From the IMG/VR virus record IMGVR_UViG_3300031251_000962, positions 1-44,833 of that record: a DNA stretch of 44,833 nt; one strand, given 5' to 3'. Position numbers and translations under genes: made by a program. Positions 23,067-31,257 of the stretch are shown one piece after another. Each line of letters opens with the position of its first letter. The first letter of the stretch is position 1. This DNA is from a virus. The notes under the pieces were generated by a model. The model saw only the letters and a program-made list of their open reading frames with translations. It was not told the DNA's origin and did no database searches.

Positions 23067-23897
23067 ATGGCACGACGAATTAAACCGGGTTATGCGATGG
23101 GACCGCAAGTGACCCAAAACGGGACCTACGACCTTGACGGGCAGAATCTAACTGAAACTCAGGTTGACGCGTGGCTTTCTGTGCTGCTTGGCATTGGCTT
23201 TATTGGCACGCTCATCATTACGGGTTGTGCGGCTCCGTCTGTGCCGACTGGTATGGCGGCGGCGGCGGCTTTGATTACAAATGGTGCCACGATAACAAGC
23301 GATTACGCGATCATTACCACTGAGCCGACGTTTTCGGTCAATGGCGACGGCACATGGAAACTGAACATTGCTACCCACGGCGCTGGGGTAACCTACCAGT
23401 GGCAGGAAAACTTGGGACCGGATAATACAGCGGCCAACGCCGACTGGGAAGATGTTGGCGGTCAGAACGCGGCCCAGTTCGATAATCCACCAATCGCGAT
23501 CGACAACTGTCCAAACCGCATTTCATATCGATGTGTGGTGACGCGGGGGGCAAAGGTCGTGAATTCCTCACTCGTCACGGTGGATGTGCCTGCTGGCATT
23601 TTACTTGAACAAGGTGACCAAGTGCTAAACCCCGACGATGCATTGGATTTGTCGGCGCAGATTGGGCCTGACCCAGCAAGCTTGAATCTTGGAATCGGCT
23701 ACGCGCCTGAAGGGTCAACGTATCAATGGTTCAAAGATGCCGTTGCGATTCCCGGCGCAAATGGTGCGGTGCAAAACCCTGTTGCTTACCACGTCGACAA
23801 CGTGACCGTCGCCGACGCGGGCGTGTACACCTTGGTTATTACTGCGCCAAATGGAGCGAAGGTGACGCCTCCTGCAGTAACCGTAACCGTCAATTGA
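23067..23897 (+). CDS. Ig-like domain virion surface protein
   Basis: A 276-residue protein. The first about 75 residues hold a hydrophobic section (VLLGIGFIGTLIITGCAAPSVP). Two Ig-like domains follow. The first (about 85-170) contains VTYQWQENLGP and ISYRCVVTRGAKV. The second (about 185-275) contains TYQWFKDAVAIPGANG and DAGVYTLVITAPNGAKV. Such domains on phage particles bind surface glycans weakly. The YQWFKD...DAGVYT pattern is also abundant in Verrucomicrobiota proteins, so it may have been captured from a host. Confidence 0.75.
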   Translation: MARRIKPGYAMGPQVTQNGTYDLDGQNLTETQVDAWLSVLLGIGFIGTLIITGCAAPSVPTGMAAAAALITNGATITSDYAIITTEPTFSVNGDGTWKLNIATHGAGVTYQWQENLGPDNTAANADWEDVGGQNAAQFDNPPIAIDNCPNRISYRCVVTRGAKVVNSSLVTVDVPAGILLEQGDQVLNPDDALDLSAQIGPDPASLNLGIGYAPEGSTYQWFKDAVAIPGANGAVQNPVAYHVDNVTVADAGVYTLVITAPNGAKVTPPAVTVTVN

Positions 23898-23899
23898 TT

Positions 23900-24148
23900 A
23901 TGAAGGCCCTCTCCCACCATTTAAATTTGAACACGCTGATCCTTTTAGCGCTGAGCGGATTTGCCTGGTATTCGTGGCATGACATTCAGGCGAAGCTTGA
24001 GACCGTGCCCGTGTTGGTCACAAACGTCGCGGTAATCAGCACGAAGGTAGATGGACTGGAAAAAAACTGTGTCACGGAAGCGCGCATTAACGATCTGCTG
24101 GCGCGTGCGCGTGCGCCCAAAGCCAATTCACCACGGACAACGGAGTAA
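23900..24148 (+). CDS. Small membrane protein, possible inner-membrane spanin or holin partner
   Basis: An 82-residue protein with one N-terminal membrane segment (LNTLILLALSGFAWYSW) and a periplasmic coiled-coil-like stretch (IQAKLETVPVLVTNVAVISTKVDGLEKN), ending in a basic tail. This topology is that of an i-spanin or a holin accessory protein. It is followed by a two-helix membrane protein and a lipoprotein, which strengthens the lysis reading. ATG 23900 lies 2 bp after the Ig gene stop. Confidence 0.6.
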   Translation: MKALSHHLNLNTLILLALSGFAWYSWHDIQAKLETVPVLVTNVAVISTKVDGLEKNCVTEARINDLLARARAPKANSPRTTE

Positions 24149-24154
24149 ACAGTT

Positions 24155-24424
24155 ATGAAATTTATAGCGAACATCCCAACGTTTTGGATTGATTGCCTGC
24201 TTTATTTCGCCATTGCCGTGCTCGCCTCTGCCCAAGGGATTGCTGGCTCGGATGAGGCGGCCAAGTACATCGATTTGGCAGTGCTGTTTTATATCAAGTC
24301 CTTTGCCGCCATTTCATTGGCGGGAATCGGGGCTTTGAAAATGTTTCGGTCAACGGCATTCGCCGACCATCTGGCGAGTCAGAAGCCCCAAGAAACCGCG
24401 CCGGCAGCCGAACCATCAAAATAA
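24155..24424 (+). CDS. Holin-like membrane protein
   Basis: An 89-residue protein with two membrane segments (FWIDCLLYFAIAVLASAQGIA and FYIKSFAAISLAGIGALKMF), a short loop between them, and a charged C-terminal tail. This is the class II holin shape. It would form the membrane lesion that releases or activates the cell-wall enzyme. It sits in a probable lysis cluster with a single-span protein before it and a lipoprotein and peptidase after it. Confidence 0.6.
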   Translation: MKFIANIPTFWIDCLLYFAIAVLASAQGIAGSDEAAKYIDLAVLFYIKSFAAISLAGIGALKMFRSTAFADHLASQKPQETAPAAEPSK

Positions 24425-24427
24425 TTT

Positions 24428-24748
24428 ATGCGAACACTATTCCTATCGTGCCTGGTGGCTGTTGCCGCCGTGGCGTTATCCACTGGCTGTTCATCCTTCA
24501 CCAGCACGGTTTCTGAAACCGACCTCGGCAACGGAAGCACCAATACGGTGACAACGGTCAAGGCTCGAACCTTCTTCGACAGCAAAAGCGAGCTGACGAA
24601 GTTCCGCGCCTCACAATCCGAACGCGGCAAACAATCCATCGGCGTCGATGGGCTCAGCCAAGAGTCCAGCGGATCCAATGTCGTTGCTCTGACCGGCGCG
24701 GTCGTCAATGCCGCTGTGAGCGCGGCGGTGAAGTCCGTTAAACCGTAA
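24428..24748 (+). CDS. Small lipoprotein, possible outer-membrane spanin
   Basis: A 106-residue protein with a clear lipoprotein signal: MRTLFLSCLVAVAAVALSTGC, lipobox LSTGC with the acylated Cys at 21. The mature part is Ser/Thr-rich with a polar helical centre and a small hydrophobic C-terminus (VVALTGAVVNAAVSAAV). In a lysis cluster such a lipoprotein is the natural o-spanin candidate and would imply a diderm host. It could instead be a superinfection-exclusion lipoprotein. Confidence 0.65.
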   Translation: MRTLFLSCLVAVAAVALSTGCSSFTSTVSETDLGNGSTNTVTTVKARTFFDSKSELTKFRASQSERGKQSIGVDGLSQESSGSNVVALTGAVVNAAVSAAVKSVKP

Positions 24749-24785
24749 CGGACATCGAACCGTAGAAAACTGAACTCTAAATCTT

Positions 24786-25430
24786 ATGAAGCTTAAATTT
24801 CTCGGGCGACACATCGAGCATGACCCAGCCTCGCGCCAGTTTCCGGCGGCGCAGGCGGCGGCCTTGAAAAGTGTCACGCATGAGCGTAAATGCGCCGCGT
24901 TTGACCAAGGGCAACTCGGCTCCTGCACGGGCAATGCCATGGCAGGCCTCTTGATGACCGTTCCCTATTTTGACCTGAGTCGCCCGGCGCTCAACGAAGC
25001 AACTGCCGTATCCATTTATGAAGCGGGAACAAAGCTCGATAAAATCCCGGGCAGTTATCCCCCGCACGATACCGGCAGCAGCGGTCTGGCGGTAATGAAA
25101 GCGGCCAAGAAGATGGGCTTTATCACGGCCTATCATCACGCGTTCGGTCTGCAACATGCGCTGGCCGCTCTGGTACTTGGACCGGTCATCACTGGCGTCA
25201 ATTGGTATGAGGGTTTTGATAATCCCGATGCCAACGGTTTGGTTCACGTCACTGGCGCGGTGCGCGGCGGCCATGAGTTTGAAGTGGTCGCAATCGATGT
25301 GGAAAAGAAAACTGTGACCGCGTGTAATTCGTGGGGCACCGGATGGGGTAAGAATGGCTTTTTCACCTTTTCATGGGCGGACTGGGATCGTCTGCTAAAA
25401 GAACAGGGCGACGTCACAGTCGCGGTTTAA
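24786..25430 (+). CDS. Papain-like cysteine peptidase (C1A), candidate endolysin
   Basis: A 214-residue papain-fold protease. Visible are the oxyanion Gln41 and nucleophile Cys47 (DQGQLGSCTGNAMAG), catalytic His163 (GGHEFEVVAID) and Asn181 (NSWGTGWGKNGFF). The DTGSSGLAVMKAAKKMGF segment is typical of the phage branch. No signal peptide or cell-wall-binding domain is present. It lies directly after the holin and lipoprotein genes, and no lysozyme, amidase or transglycosylase is seen nearby, so it may be the lytic enzyme. The fold is certain; the lytic role is inference. Confidence 0.85.
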   Translation: MKLKFLGRHIEHDPASRQFPAAQAAALKSVTHERKCAAFDQGQLGSCTGNAMAGLLMTVPYFDLSRPALNEATAVSIYEAGTKLDKIPGSYPPHDTGSSGLAVMKAAKKMGFITAYHHAFGLQHALAALVLGPVITGVNWYEGFDNPDANGLVHVTGAVRGGHEFEVVAIDVEKKTVTACNSWGTGWGKNGFFTFSWADWDRLLKEQGDVTVAV

Positions 25431-25735
25431 TGAACGCGCCCGCCAACATTGTGCTGGCCGCGATGCTCACGGGTGGGTTGTTGTGTTGGGACAACCCCAA
25501 CCCACCCGGCGTTGTCCAATCGTTCAACGTCTATTGGCGGTCGGAAGCGGCCAGCAATGGAAAATGGACGCGGGTGACAAACGTTACTGAGACATGCGCC
25601 TGGGTGACATTCTATTTGGACCATGGAGTGTTTACTGTGACGGCCAGCAATTCTACCGCCGAAGTTCCTGAATTGCCCGTGGGCGGTTCGTTTGGCGCGC
25701 CTTTGGAAAAGTTACTGCCACCGCACCTGAAATAA
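25430..25735 (+). CDS. Short fibronectin-type-III-like protein
   Basis: A 101-residue protein from ATG 25430 (TAATG overlap with the peptidase stop). A weak N-terminal hydrophobic run (ANIVLAAMLTGGLLCW) is followed by a beta-sandwich-like pattern: VVQSFNVYWRSEAASNGKWTRVTNV, then WVTFYLDHGVFTVTASNST. This resembles a minimal FN3 unit. It may be a surface decoration or receptor-contact protein. Modest confidence in the fold. Confidence 0.5.
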   Translation: MNAPANIVLAAMLTGGLLCWDNPNPPGVVQSFNVYWRSEAASNGKWTRVTNVTETCAWVTFYLDHGVFTVTASNSTAEVPELPVGGSFGAPLEKLLPPHLK

Positions 25736-25739
25736 TCGT

Positions 25740-26654
25740 ATGGCACTGTTCGGCTCATTTGGTGAACGCATCATGCAGTTGGTGCGCGGAGCCGTGCCGC
25801 CGGCTTACGGCAAGACCGGCGCGGAGTTGGTGCGATTGATCGACAAAGACGGCAACGACATTGATATGGGCGGTGGTTCAGCGATCGTGCTACCTGTCCC
25901 GAAGGTCTCGTTGAGCACCGTCAATTCTGCAAACACGTTTAAGTATTACGATAATGGCTTAAATTCCGCGAACGCGACCCTGATCAACCCGCCGGTTCTT
26001 ATCGTCAAAGACATCGTCGCGAGTGTGTTCGCCAACCAGGTGTTTATTGAGATGGTGCACCTTGTTATGCGTCGAAAGGATAAAAACCGTCCGAATCGTC
26101 CATCTGGAATGCAGTGGGTTGCTCATGTCGCGTTTGCTGCAAAACCATGGACAGCTACTCGCTTTTGGAATCGTAACGGTAACGATGATACGCATGTGAT
26201 TCCACAATATGATCACATCCACAAGAGCAATCAACTCGCCGTCACAGGTAACGGCCAATTGATCAATCTTGTCTCTTGTCTCGACGGACTGATGAAAGAG
26301 AAGGACATGGACTATCGTGATGTTTCGGCTGCCAACTCGAGCGCGACCACGAATATCACACTAATTGCCCCGGTTCCTAAACGTGGCATCATGTCTGCAA
26401 CCTCCCGATTTTACGCCATACCAGGCGGTTTGAAGCCGCTCTATGTAGCGTTCAGATACATAGTTTGGCTGCCAACAGAAAATGGTGGACGCGGTCAAAT
26501 CATCAGCGGTCCACTATCACAAACGATCAGGGTTGGCTACAGCCATCATCCATTGGTCTTTGACCCGTTCACGAGCCAAACAAAGGGATTTCAGGTGGCG
26601 TTTCAGAATCCCAAGTATGTGGCCGCAGAGTTCAAGTGCAGGTTTGCGAGATGA
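25740..26654 (+). CDS. Unknown virion-region protein, compositionally distinct
   Basis: A 304-residue protein. The first about 60 residues match the composition of the neighbouring genes (FGERIMQLVRGAVPPAYGKTGAELVRLIDKDG). From about 25930 on, the DNA is visibly richer in A and T, with different codon choice. The rest is beta-rich with many aromatic and basic residues (FWNRNGNDDTHVIPQYDHIHKSNQ). This mosaic is what one sees in receptor-binding proteins that swap their C-terminal part. A 236-bp structured gap follows it. Confidence 0.5.
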   Translation: MALFGSFGERIMQLVRGAVPPAYGKTGAELVRLIDKDGNDIDMGGGSAIVLPVPKVSLSTVNSANTFKYYDNGLNSANATLINPPVLIVKDIVASVFANQVFIEMVHLVMRRKDKNRPNRPSGMQWVAHVAFAAKPWTATRFWNRNGNDDTHVIPQYDHIHKSNQLAVTGNGQLINLVSCLDGLMKEKDMDYRDVSAANSSATTNITLIAPVPKRGIMSATSRFYAIPGGLKPLYVAFRYIVWLPTENGGRGQIISGPLSQTIRVGYSHHPLVFDPFTSQTKGFQVAFQNPKYVAAEFKCRFAR

Positions 26655-26659
26655 GTATC

Positions 26660-26770
26660 GGGAACACATTGGGGGTGGCCGGTTTCAGGCAATTCCCTAC
26701 GGGGGGCGGCCGGTGTTGAATGACTGCCCATTGGCGGTGTTAGGTTTCCGGCAACTCCCAATGTGTTCCC
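26660..26770. repeat. Nested inverted and direct repeats in non-coding gap
   Basis: GGGAACACATTGGG (26660-26673) is exactly inverted at 26757-26770. Pairing continues inward to about 26682/26748 with one G-T pair and one mismatch. Inside, 26667-26697 and 26729-26759 are 31-bp direct repeats with six mismatches. The block does not code in a convincing frame. A full 17-bp palindrome follows 15 bp later. It may be a structured RNA leader for the tail genes or the remains of a small mobile element. Confidence 0.75.
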
Positions 26771-26785
26771 ACATCTGAAATTGTA

Positions 26786-26802
26786 GTTCCCGAATCGGGA
26801 AC
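26786..26802. repeat. 17-bp palindrome copy 4 (perfect)
   Basis: GTTCCCGAATCGGGAAC in the non-coding gap 88 bp before the tail nozzle gene and 15 bp after the nested repeats. The outer edge of those repeats also carries half-sites (ATCGGGAAC at 26657-26665 and GTTCCC at 26765-26770). Confidence 0.85.
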
Positions 26803-26890
26803 GGTTTGTTAGTGTCAGTTTCAAGGTCGCGAGACCGGCGAGTTAGTTTGTTCAAGCTTCGCCAGCTTCGCGGCCTTTTTGCTTTTCATA

Positions 26891-29035
26891 ATGAGTCAGC
26901 AAGTCATAGACGATTTTCGCGGTGGTCTGGATGTGCGCAAACACATGCTTTCCGCGCCCGCCGGCACATTGACGGACGCCGTCAATTGCCACATCACGCC
27001 TGGTGCGGAGATTGAGAAACGCAAAGCCTTCCAGCGCGCGGCTGGATTGACCGGCACCTTTGGGTTGCTCGCGTTGGCCAATAGCCTGATGGTTTTTGAC
27101 AGTACCGATCGGAGCGGCACTTTCCCACAGGCCTTGCTGGGTCAGACCGTGGCTTTTCAGCGGTTACAACACCCGGCGATGCTCGATGGTAGCGGCACGG
27201 CCTACGACGCCGCCAAGCACGCCATGACCGCGATTATCGCCACGACGCAATTTGGCGGCAAAGCGGTTGCGGCGGCGATATTCACGGACGGCAAAAGCTA
27301 CGGTTATTACGACGGCGGTTTGATGTTCGATTTGACTGACGGCCTTGTGCTTTCTCAATTGAATACCACCGCCAAGATTGCTGCCGCTCTGGCTTCCGCC
27401 GTGAATCGAACGGCCAATTACACGGCCACAGTCAACGGATCCACGGTGACCATCAATGGCACTAACGGCGCGGCGTTCAGCTACGACACCGACAATGTGA
27501 GCGCTGCCGGGACCATGGCTGTTTCCAAGCTGAACGATCCACAGCCCGGAATCGACGCCGCCCAAGCCACTGGTAAATTCATGGTCTTGCGTGGTCAGGT
27601 CGGCGGCTATTTTCTCGGAGCAACGGTTAACGGCGTTGACATAACCTCGCTCGGTGCCAAAGCCAATATCGCAGGCGCAGCCGTGCGGACGGTCAGCCGC
27701 GCGCGCGCAGGCTCGATCGTGACGCTGGTTTACGGGTTTGTTCACAGCTTGAGCGTTGGCGACATCGTAGAAATCAGCAACGTTGGCGGGGCAAACTATA
27801 ACGGCGTGTTTGCTGTCACGAGCGTCCCCGACAAAGTCACGTTCACTTACGATTGCGGAGTGGTGGCCAATGAGGCGACCACGGCGGATGTCAATGGGCA
27901 GGTCAAAATCGGCGGGCTCAATCCTTTGCTGGTCAATGGCGCGCAGAATTCCATTTACCCGCAAACCTTCGTGCCGTGGGCAACCAGCGACGAAGCCACC
28001 GCCATTGTCGTTGCGCGCATCATCAACGCAGTAACGGGCTACAGCGGCTATTCTGCCGTTGCCCAAGGCAAGCACGTGGTCTTGACCGCCACGGCCAGCG
28101 GCGCGGCGATTAACAACGCCCAGGTGGGTGTGAGCACGGGCGCGACATTTTGCGCAGATGATTGCAGTTTTGCTTTTGCGGGCAGTTTGTTTGTCATCAA
28201 TGGAATCACGATTGATGGGACGCAAATACTAACGAAGGCGCATCCCTTTCCGTCGGTGAAATCCGCGTCTTACTCGCGGGCGTTAACGCTGGTGACATTC
28301 AATTGCGGCACGGCTCATGGATTGACCACGGGTGATAAGGTGGTGATTGCCGGGTGCGCAAATGCAAACGTAAACGGCACCTTTACGGTGACTGTAACGA
28401 GCACGACGCAATTTACTTTCAACACGGCCACGAGCGGGACAATTGCGCTGGCAGCGGACACGGCTGGGACGGTAACGATCGACGCTACGCAGGCGGCGTT
28501 CTACGCGCGGCTGGTGTCGGATATTAACTCGACGACGAGCGCTTATGCGGCGGCTACAGATGGAAAGCTCCTTTATTTGACGAGGACGGTTACAAACACA
28601 TCCCTTGGAGACAGCACGGTTGTGGTGACGCACGGCCCGAACGTGGTGGTTACGACAGTTGGCACAAGCACGCTGACGGTCAAGGTGACCAAAACGGCTC
28701 TGAGCCTGTCGCTTGTCACGGATAATTTTGGAGGCACCCTCAGCGCGGTGGTTGGCCCTGTGCGAGCCTTAGCCAGCGGCGGCCTCGGGCCGTACGTGTT
28801 CCAATGGCAGTTCGTTAACGGTACCGCCTCTATCGCCGCCAACACACCGGATTCGGACACGACGAGCTTTGGAATTGGCGCGCAACCACGCGATGCGCAG
28901 AGCACGGTCAGCGCACAGCCTCAGCAGAAGTCAGCCAGCTTCGTGTGCAAGGTCACGGATGCAAATGGGAAAACCGGATTTTCACCGTTCGTAACGATCA
29001 AAATTACCTCTCGCCCGACGGCGACAGCCCGATGA
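26891..29035 (+). CDS. Tail nozzle protein, N-terminal part (split pair)
   Basis: A 714-residue protein from ATG 26891. The opening QQVIDDFRGGLDVRKHMLSAPAGTLTDAVNCHITPGAEIEKRKAF is the classic start of podovirus tail nozzle or tubular B-type proteins. The rest is beta-rich and contains two modules of the form A/V-H-G/S-L-x-x-G-D-x-V-x-I-x-x-x, then YNGVFAVTSV or VNGTFTVTVT. An Ig-like FQWQFVNG segment lies near the C-terminus. The later nozzle blade motifs are missing and occur in the gene at 29327. It probably closes the tail tip together with that gene. Confidence 0.72.
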   Translation: MSQQVIDDFRGGLDVRKHMLSAPAGTLTDAVNCHITPGAEIEKRKAFQRAAGLTGTFGLLALANSLMVFDSTDRSGTFPQALLGQTVAFQRLQHPAMLDGSGTAYDAAKHAMTAIIATTQFGGKAVAAAIFTDGKSYGYYDGGLMFDLTDGLVLSQLNTTAKIAAALASAVNRTANYTATVNGSTVTINGTNGAAFSYDTDNVSAAGTMAVSKLNDPQPGIDAAQATGKFMVLRGQVGGYFLGATVNGVDITSLGAKANIAGAAVRTVSRARAGSIVTLVYGFVHSLSVGDIVEISNVGGANYNGVFAVTSVPDKVTFTYDCGVVANEATTADVNGQVKIGGLNPLLVNGAQNSIYPQTFVPWATSDEATAIVVARIINAVTGYSGYSAVAQGKHVVLTATASGAAINNAQVGVSTGATFCADDCSFAFAGSLFVINGITIDGTQILTKAHPFPSVKSASYSRALTLVTFNCGTAHGLTTGDKVVIAGCANANVNGTFTVTVTSTTQFTFNTATSGTIALAADTAGTVTIDATQAAFYARLVSDINSTTSAYAAATDGKLLYLTRTVTNTSLGDSTVVVTHGPNVVVTTVGTSTLTVKVTKTALSLSLVTDNFGGTLSAVVGPVRALASGGLGPYVFQWQFVNGTASIAANTPDSDTTSFGIGAQPRDAQSTVSAQPQQKSASFVCKVTDANGKTGFSPFVTIKITSRPTATAR

Positions 29036-29325
29036 AATACATTAACTCCATTCCAAATGTCAAAACGGTGCTCTTTAGTGCCTCGGGTTCCGGCCCGACG
29101 GAGATCACGGTTTTATCGGTGAATGTCGGTAACGCCGCCGGCGCGTCGTTCGAGCTGATCTATCAGCCCAAGGCGGGCGGGGAATTCTTTATTACCCCAA
29201 AGCTGTTCACGCCGCCGCAATTGTCGCTGTGGGTCTGCCCAATGTTGCCCTTTAAGATGCAACCAGGCGATTCGATTGTGGGTTCGGCCAGTGACGCGGA
29301 TAATTTCGGCTTATTCCTCGATTGA
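29032..29325 (+). CDS. Small structural protein between nozzle halves
   Basis: A 97-residue beta-rich protein coupled by ATGA to the first nozzle gene. The sequence MKYINSIPNVKTVLFSASGSGPTEITVLSVNVGN, then FELIYQPKAGGEFFITPK, reads as a single beta-sandwich module of the kind used for fibres or tail caps. It ends one base before the second nozzle gene's ATG. No named family. Confidence 0.55.
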   Translation: MKYINSIPNVKTVLFSASGSGPTEITVLSVNVGNAAGASFELIYQPKAGGEFFITPKLFTPPQLSLWVCPMLPFKMQPGDSIVGSASDADNFGLFLD

Positions 29326-29326
29326 T

Positions 29327-30736
29327 ATGTCAGCAGCAAATCCAGACAATTTAACGCTGACAACGACGTGCACGCCGATGAGCGGCGGCGTCGATGGCGT
29401 GGCGGCAACCAACCAGGCGATTAACGTTTTGATTGGCGGCGCTTGGGCGGCTGGTGACACGTTCAAGTTACTCTTGACCGCAGGCGACACAGGAACACAA
29501 ACGTTGCTGGGACGCGGAAATCTCAACGGGCAAGTGCCAGCGTTTCTGTTCACCAACGATCGCAAACTTTACATGCTGTGTGGCAACACGGCGCTTTTTT
29601 CAGCCATCGACCGGCCAACGGCATTCAACGACCTGAACGGCGCGGGCAACAGCTTCGTCAATATGGCCAATACTTTTGCGAATTCTGAGAGCATCGTGGC
29701 CATGGCGTTGTTTCAGGGCAAATTCGCGTTCTTTGCCCGCCGTGTCATTATCATGTTCGCGCCCGATGCCGATCCAGACCAATGGCAGCGCGGCCAAGTG
29801 CTGGAAAATGTCGGCACCGTCGCGGGATTATCGGTGCAACGCATCGGCGAATGGGAATGCGTCTTTTTGGCTGACACCGGTTTTCGCAGTTTGCGGGCGC
29901 GTGTGGCCACCGAGAACGCGGAGATAAACGATTTAGGCAGCCCAATCGATAAGTTGGTGCAGACGGCTTTGACCAACAGCACCGCCCTGCAAAAGGCGGC
30001 AGCTTGCGGCGTGGTCGAACCGAACAGCAACCGCTACTGGTGTTTCCTCAAAGACACCATCTATGTGTTGAGCTACTTTCCATCGGCACAGATCGTGGCG
30101 TGGAGCACTTACGCGCCAACTTACGAGACGTTGGACGTTGGCATTGTGGCGGCGGCGGGTGTTTTTAACGGGTTGGTCGTTGGAAACGTTTACAGCTATG
30201 TCAATGGCGCAGGCGGCACACTGACCAACGGAAAGCAGGTCATTCAACCCGCTCAATATTTCATGGCCACGGCCACGACGGCCACGGCTGCGGACGCGCT
30301 TAATCCCGGGACGGTTTACCCTGTGCTCGCCAACGCATTCACGCCGCAAAACTTCGTTGTCTTAAATGGCCAGGTATTCACTCGCGACGGCGATGCGCTC
30401 TACGCTTACGGCGGCGCGGATGGGAACACTTACGACGGTTCAATTGTGGCCGGTGACATTCCATTTCTGGACATGCAAAGTCCCGCTTCCGGGAAAGACG
30501 TGCGTGCCATCGACATTGCGGCCTCTGGCGCGTGGGTCGTTTACGTCGGCACCAATATCAACAACAAAGACGACGTCACACTGGTCTACAACAAGGACGG
30601 TTCAAGCTATGCCAATGGCATCATTCCAATCAACCGCCGTTGCAGCCACATCAAGTTGCGGTTCAAGACTACAGGCAATACCGCCGCCGTGTTGAGCAAG
30701 GCGTTGATCCATTTTGGAGGCTCAGTCGAGAAATGA
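29327..30736 (+). CDS. Tail nozzle protein, C-terminal part (split pair)
   Basis: A 469-residue protein from ATG 29327 with the beta-propeller part of podovirus nozzle proteins: FLFTNDRKLYMLCGNTALFSAIDRPTAFNDL, then FVNMANTFANSESIVAMALFQGKFAFFARRVIIMFAPDADPDQW. Next come LENVGTVAGLSVQRIGEWECVFLADTGFRSLRARVATENAEINDLGSPIDKLV. In many phages this continues directly from the FxGGLD start seen at 26891. Here the two parts are separate genes with a small gene between them. Confidence 0.75.
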   Translation: MSAANPDNLTLTTTCTPMSGGVDGVAATNQAINVLIGGAWAAGDTFKLLLTAGDTGTQTLLGRGNLNGQVPAFLFTNDRKLYMLCGNTALFSAIDRPTAFNDLNGAGNSFVNMANTFANSESIVAMALFQGKFAFFARRVIIMFAPDADPDQWQRGQVLENVGTVAGLSVQRIGEWECVFLADTGFRSLRARVATENAEINDLGSPIDKLVQTALTNSTALQKAAACGVVEPNSNRYWCFLKDTIYVLSYFPSAQIVAWSTYAPTYETLDVGIVAAAGVFNGLVVGNVYSYVNGAGGTLTNGKQVIQPAQYFMATATTATAADALNPGTVYPVLANAFTPQNFVVLNGQVFTRDGDALYAYGGADGNTYDGSIVAGDIPFLDMQSPASGKDVRAIDIAASGAWVVYVGTNINNKDDVTLVYNKDGSSYANGIIPINRRCSHIKLRFKTTGNTAAVLSKALIHFGGSVEK

Positions 30737-31257
30737 CCGCGCCCGACTACATGAGCACGCCAGAGGAGAAAGCCAAGTGGCCGCACACCGAGAAAATCTT
30801 TCGCGAGATTGCAGCGTGGCGCACAGATCCACAGGAGCAAGAGCAGGTGCTACGGGCGCTTTGGGCATTCTGGAATTTCGCGCACGTCTGGGACGATTTG
30901 ATTGACCTCGATTGCCCGGCTGGAATGGAAAATGGTCATTGGAAAATGGAAAAGAAAGAGCTGATGCACCGGGCTCTGGCTGAGTTTGTCTCAAATTTAC
31001 TGACGAATCCGTTCCTCTTCCACAACGCTGATTCCATCGATGCACTTTTGGTCAGTGCTATCGGGCGTCAAATCGACGGCGATTTGCTGAAGCAACGCGG
31101 CGAGAGCGAGGAGCTGCAACGCGCGGTGCGATGTGGGGATGTGGATTTGGTTTTGCATCTGGCGCGGCTGGCCGGCGGTTGGGAGTGCCAGAGGGCCGTT
31201 GCGCCGATGGTCCGCTTTTACGATAAGCCCCAAGAAAATAAGGAGCAAAATGTATAG
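30733..31257 (+). CDS. Unknown helical tail-region protein
   Basis: A 174-residue helical protein coupled by ATGA to the nozzle gene. WAFWNFAHVWDDLIDLD recalls the acidic DDxxD motif of prenyl synthases, but the rest of that fold is not visible. The segment GMENGHWKMEKKE is encoded by short GGAAAATGG-type repeats (30921-30955), which probably represent a small expansion. It precedes the internal virion protein genes. Confidence 0.5.
   Translation: MTAPDYMSTPEEKAKWPHTEKIFREIAAWRTDPQEQEQVLRALWAFWNFAHVWDDLIDLDCPAGMENGHWKMEKKELMHRALAEFVSNLLTNPFLFHNADSIDALLVSAIGRQIDGDLLKQRGESEELQRAVRCGDVDLVLHLARLAGGWECQRAVAPMVRFYDKPQENKEQNV

Noticed and set aside
27164-28225. 353-residue minus-strand frame
   Set aside because: Antisense to the nozzle gene; composition and context do not support it.
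30733-31257. Prenyl synthase based on a DDLID motif
   Set aside because: Only one acidic motif is present, the protein is too short, and the context is structural.
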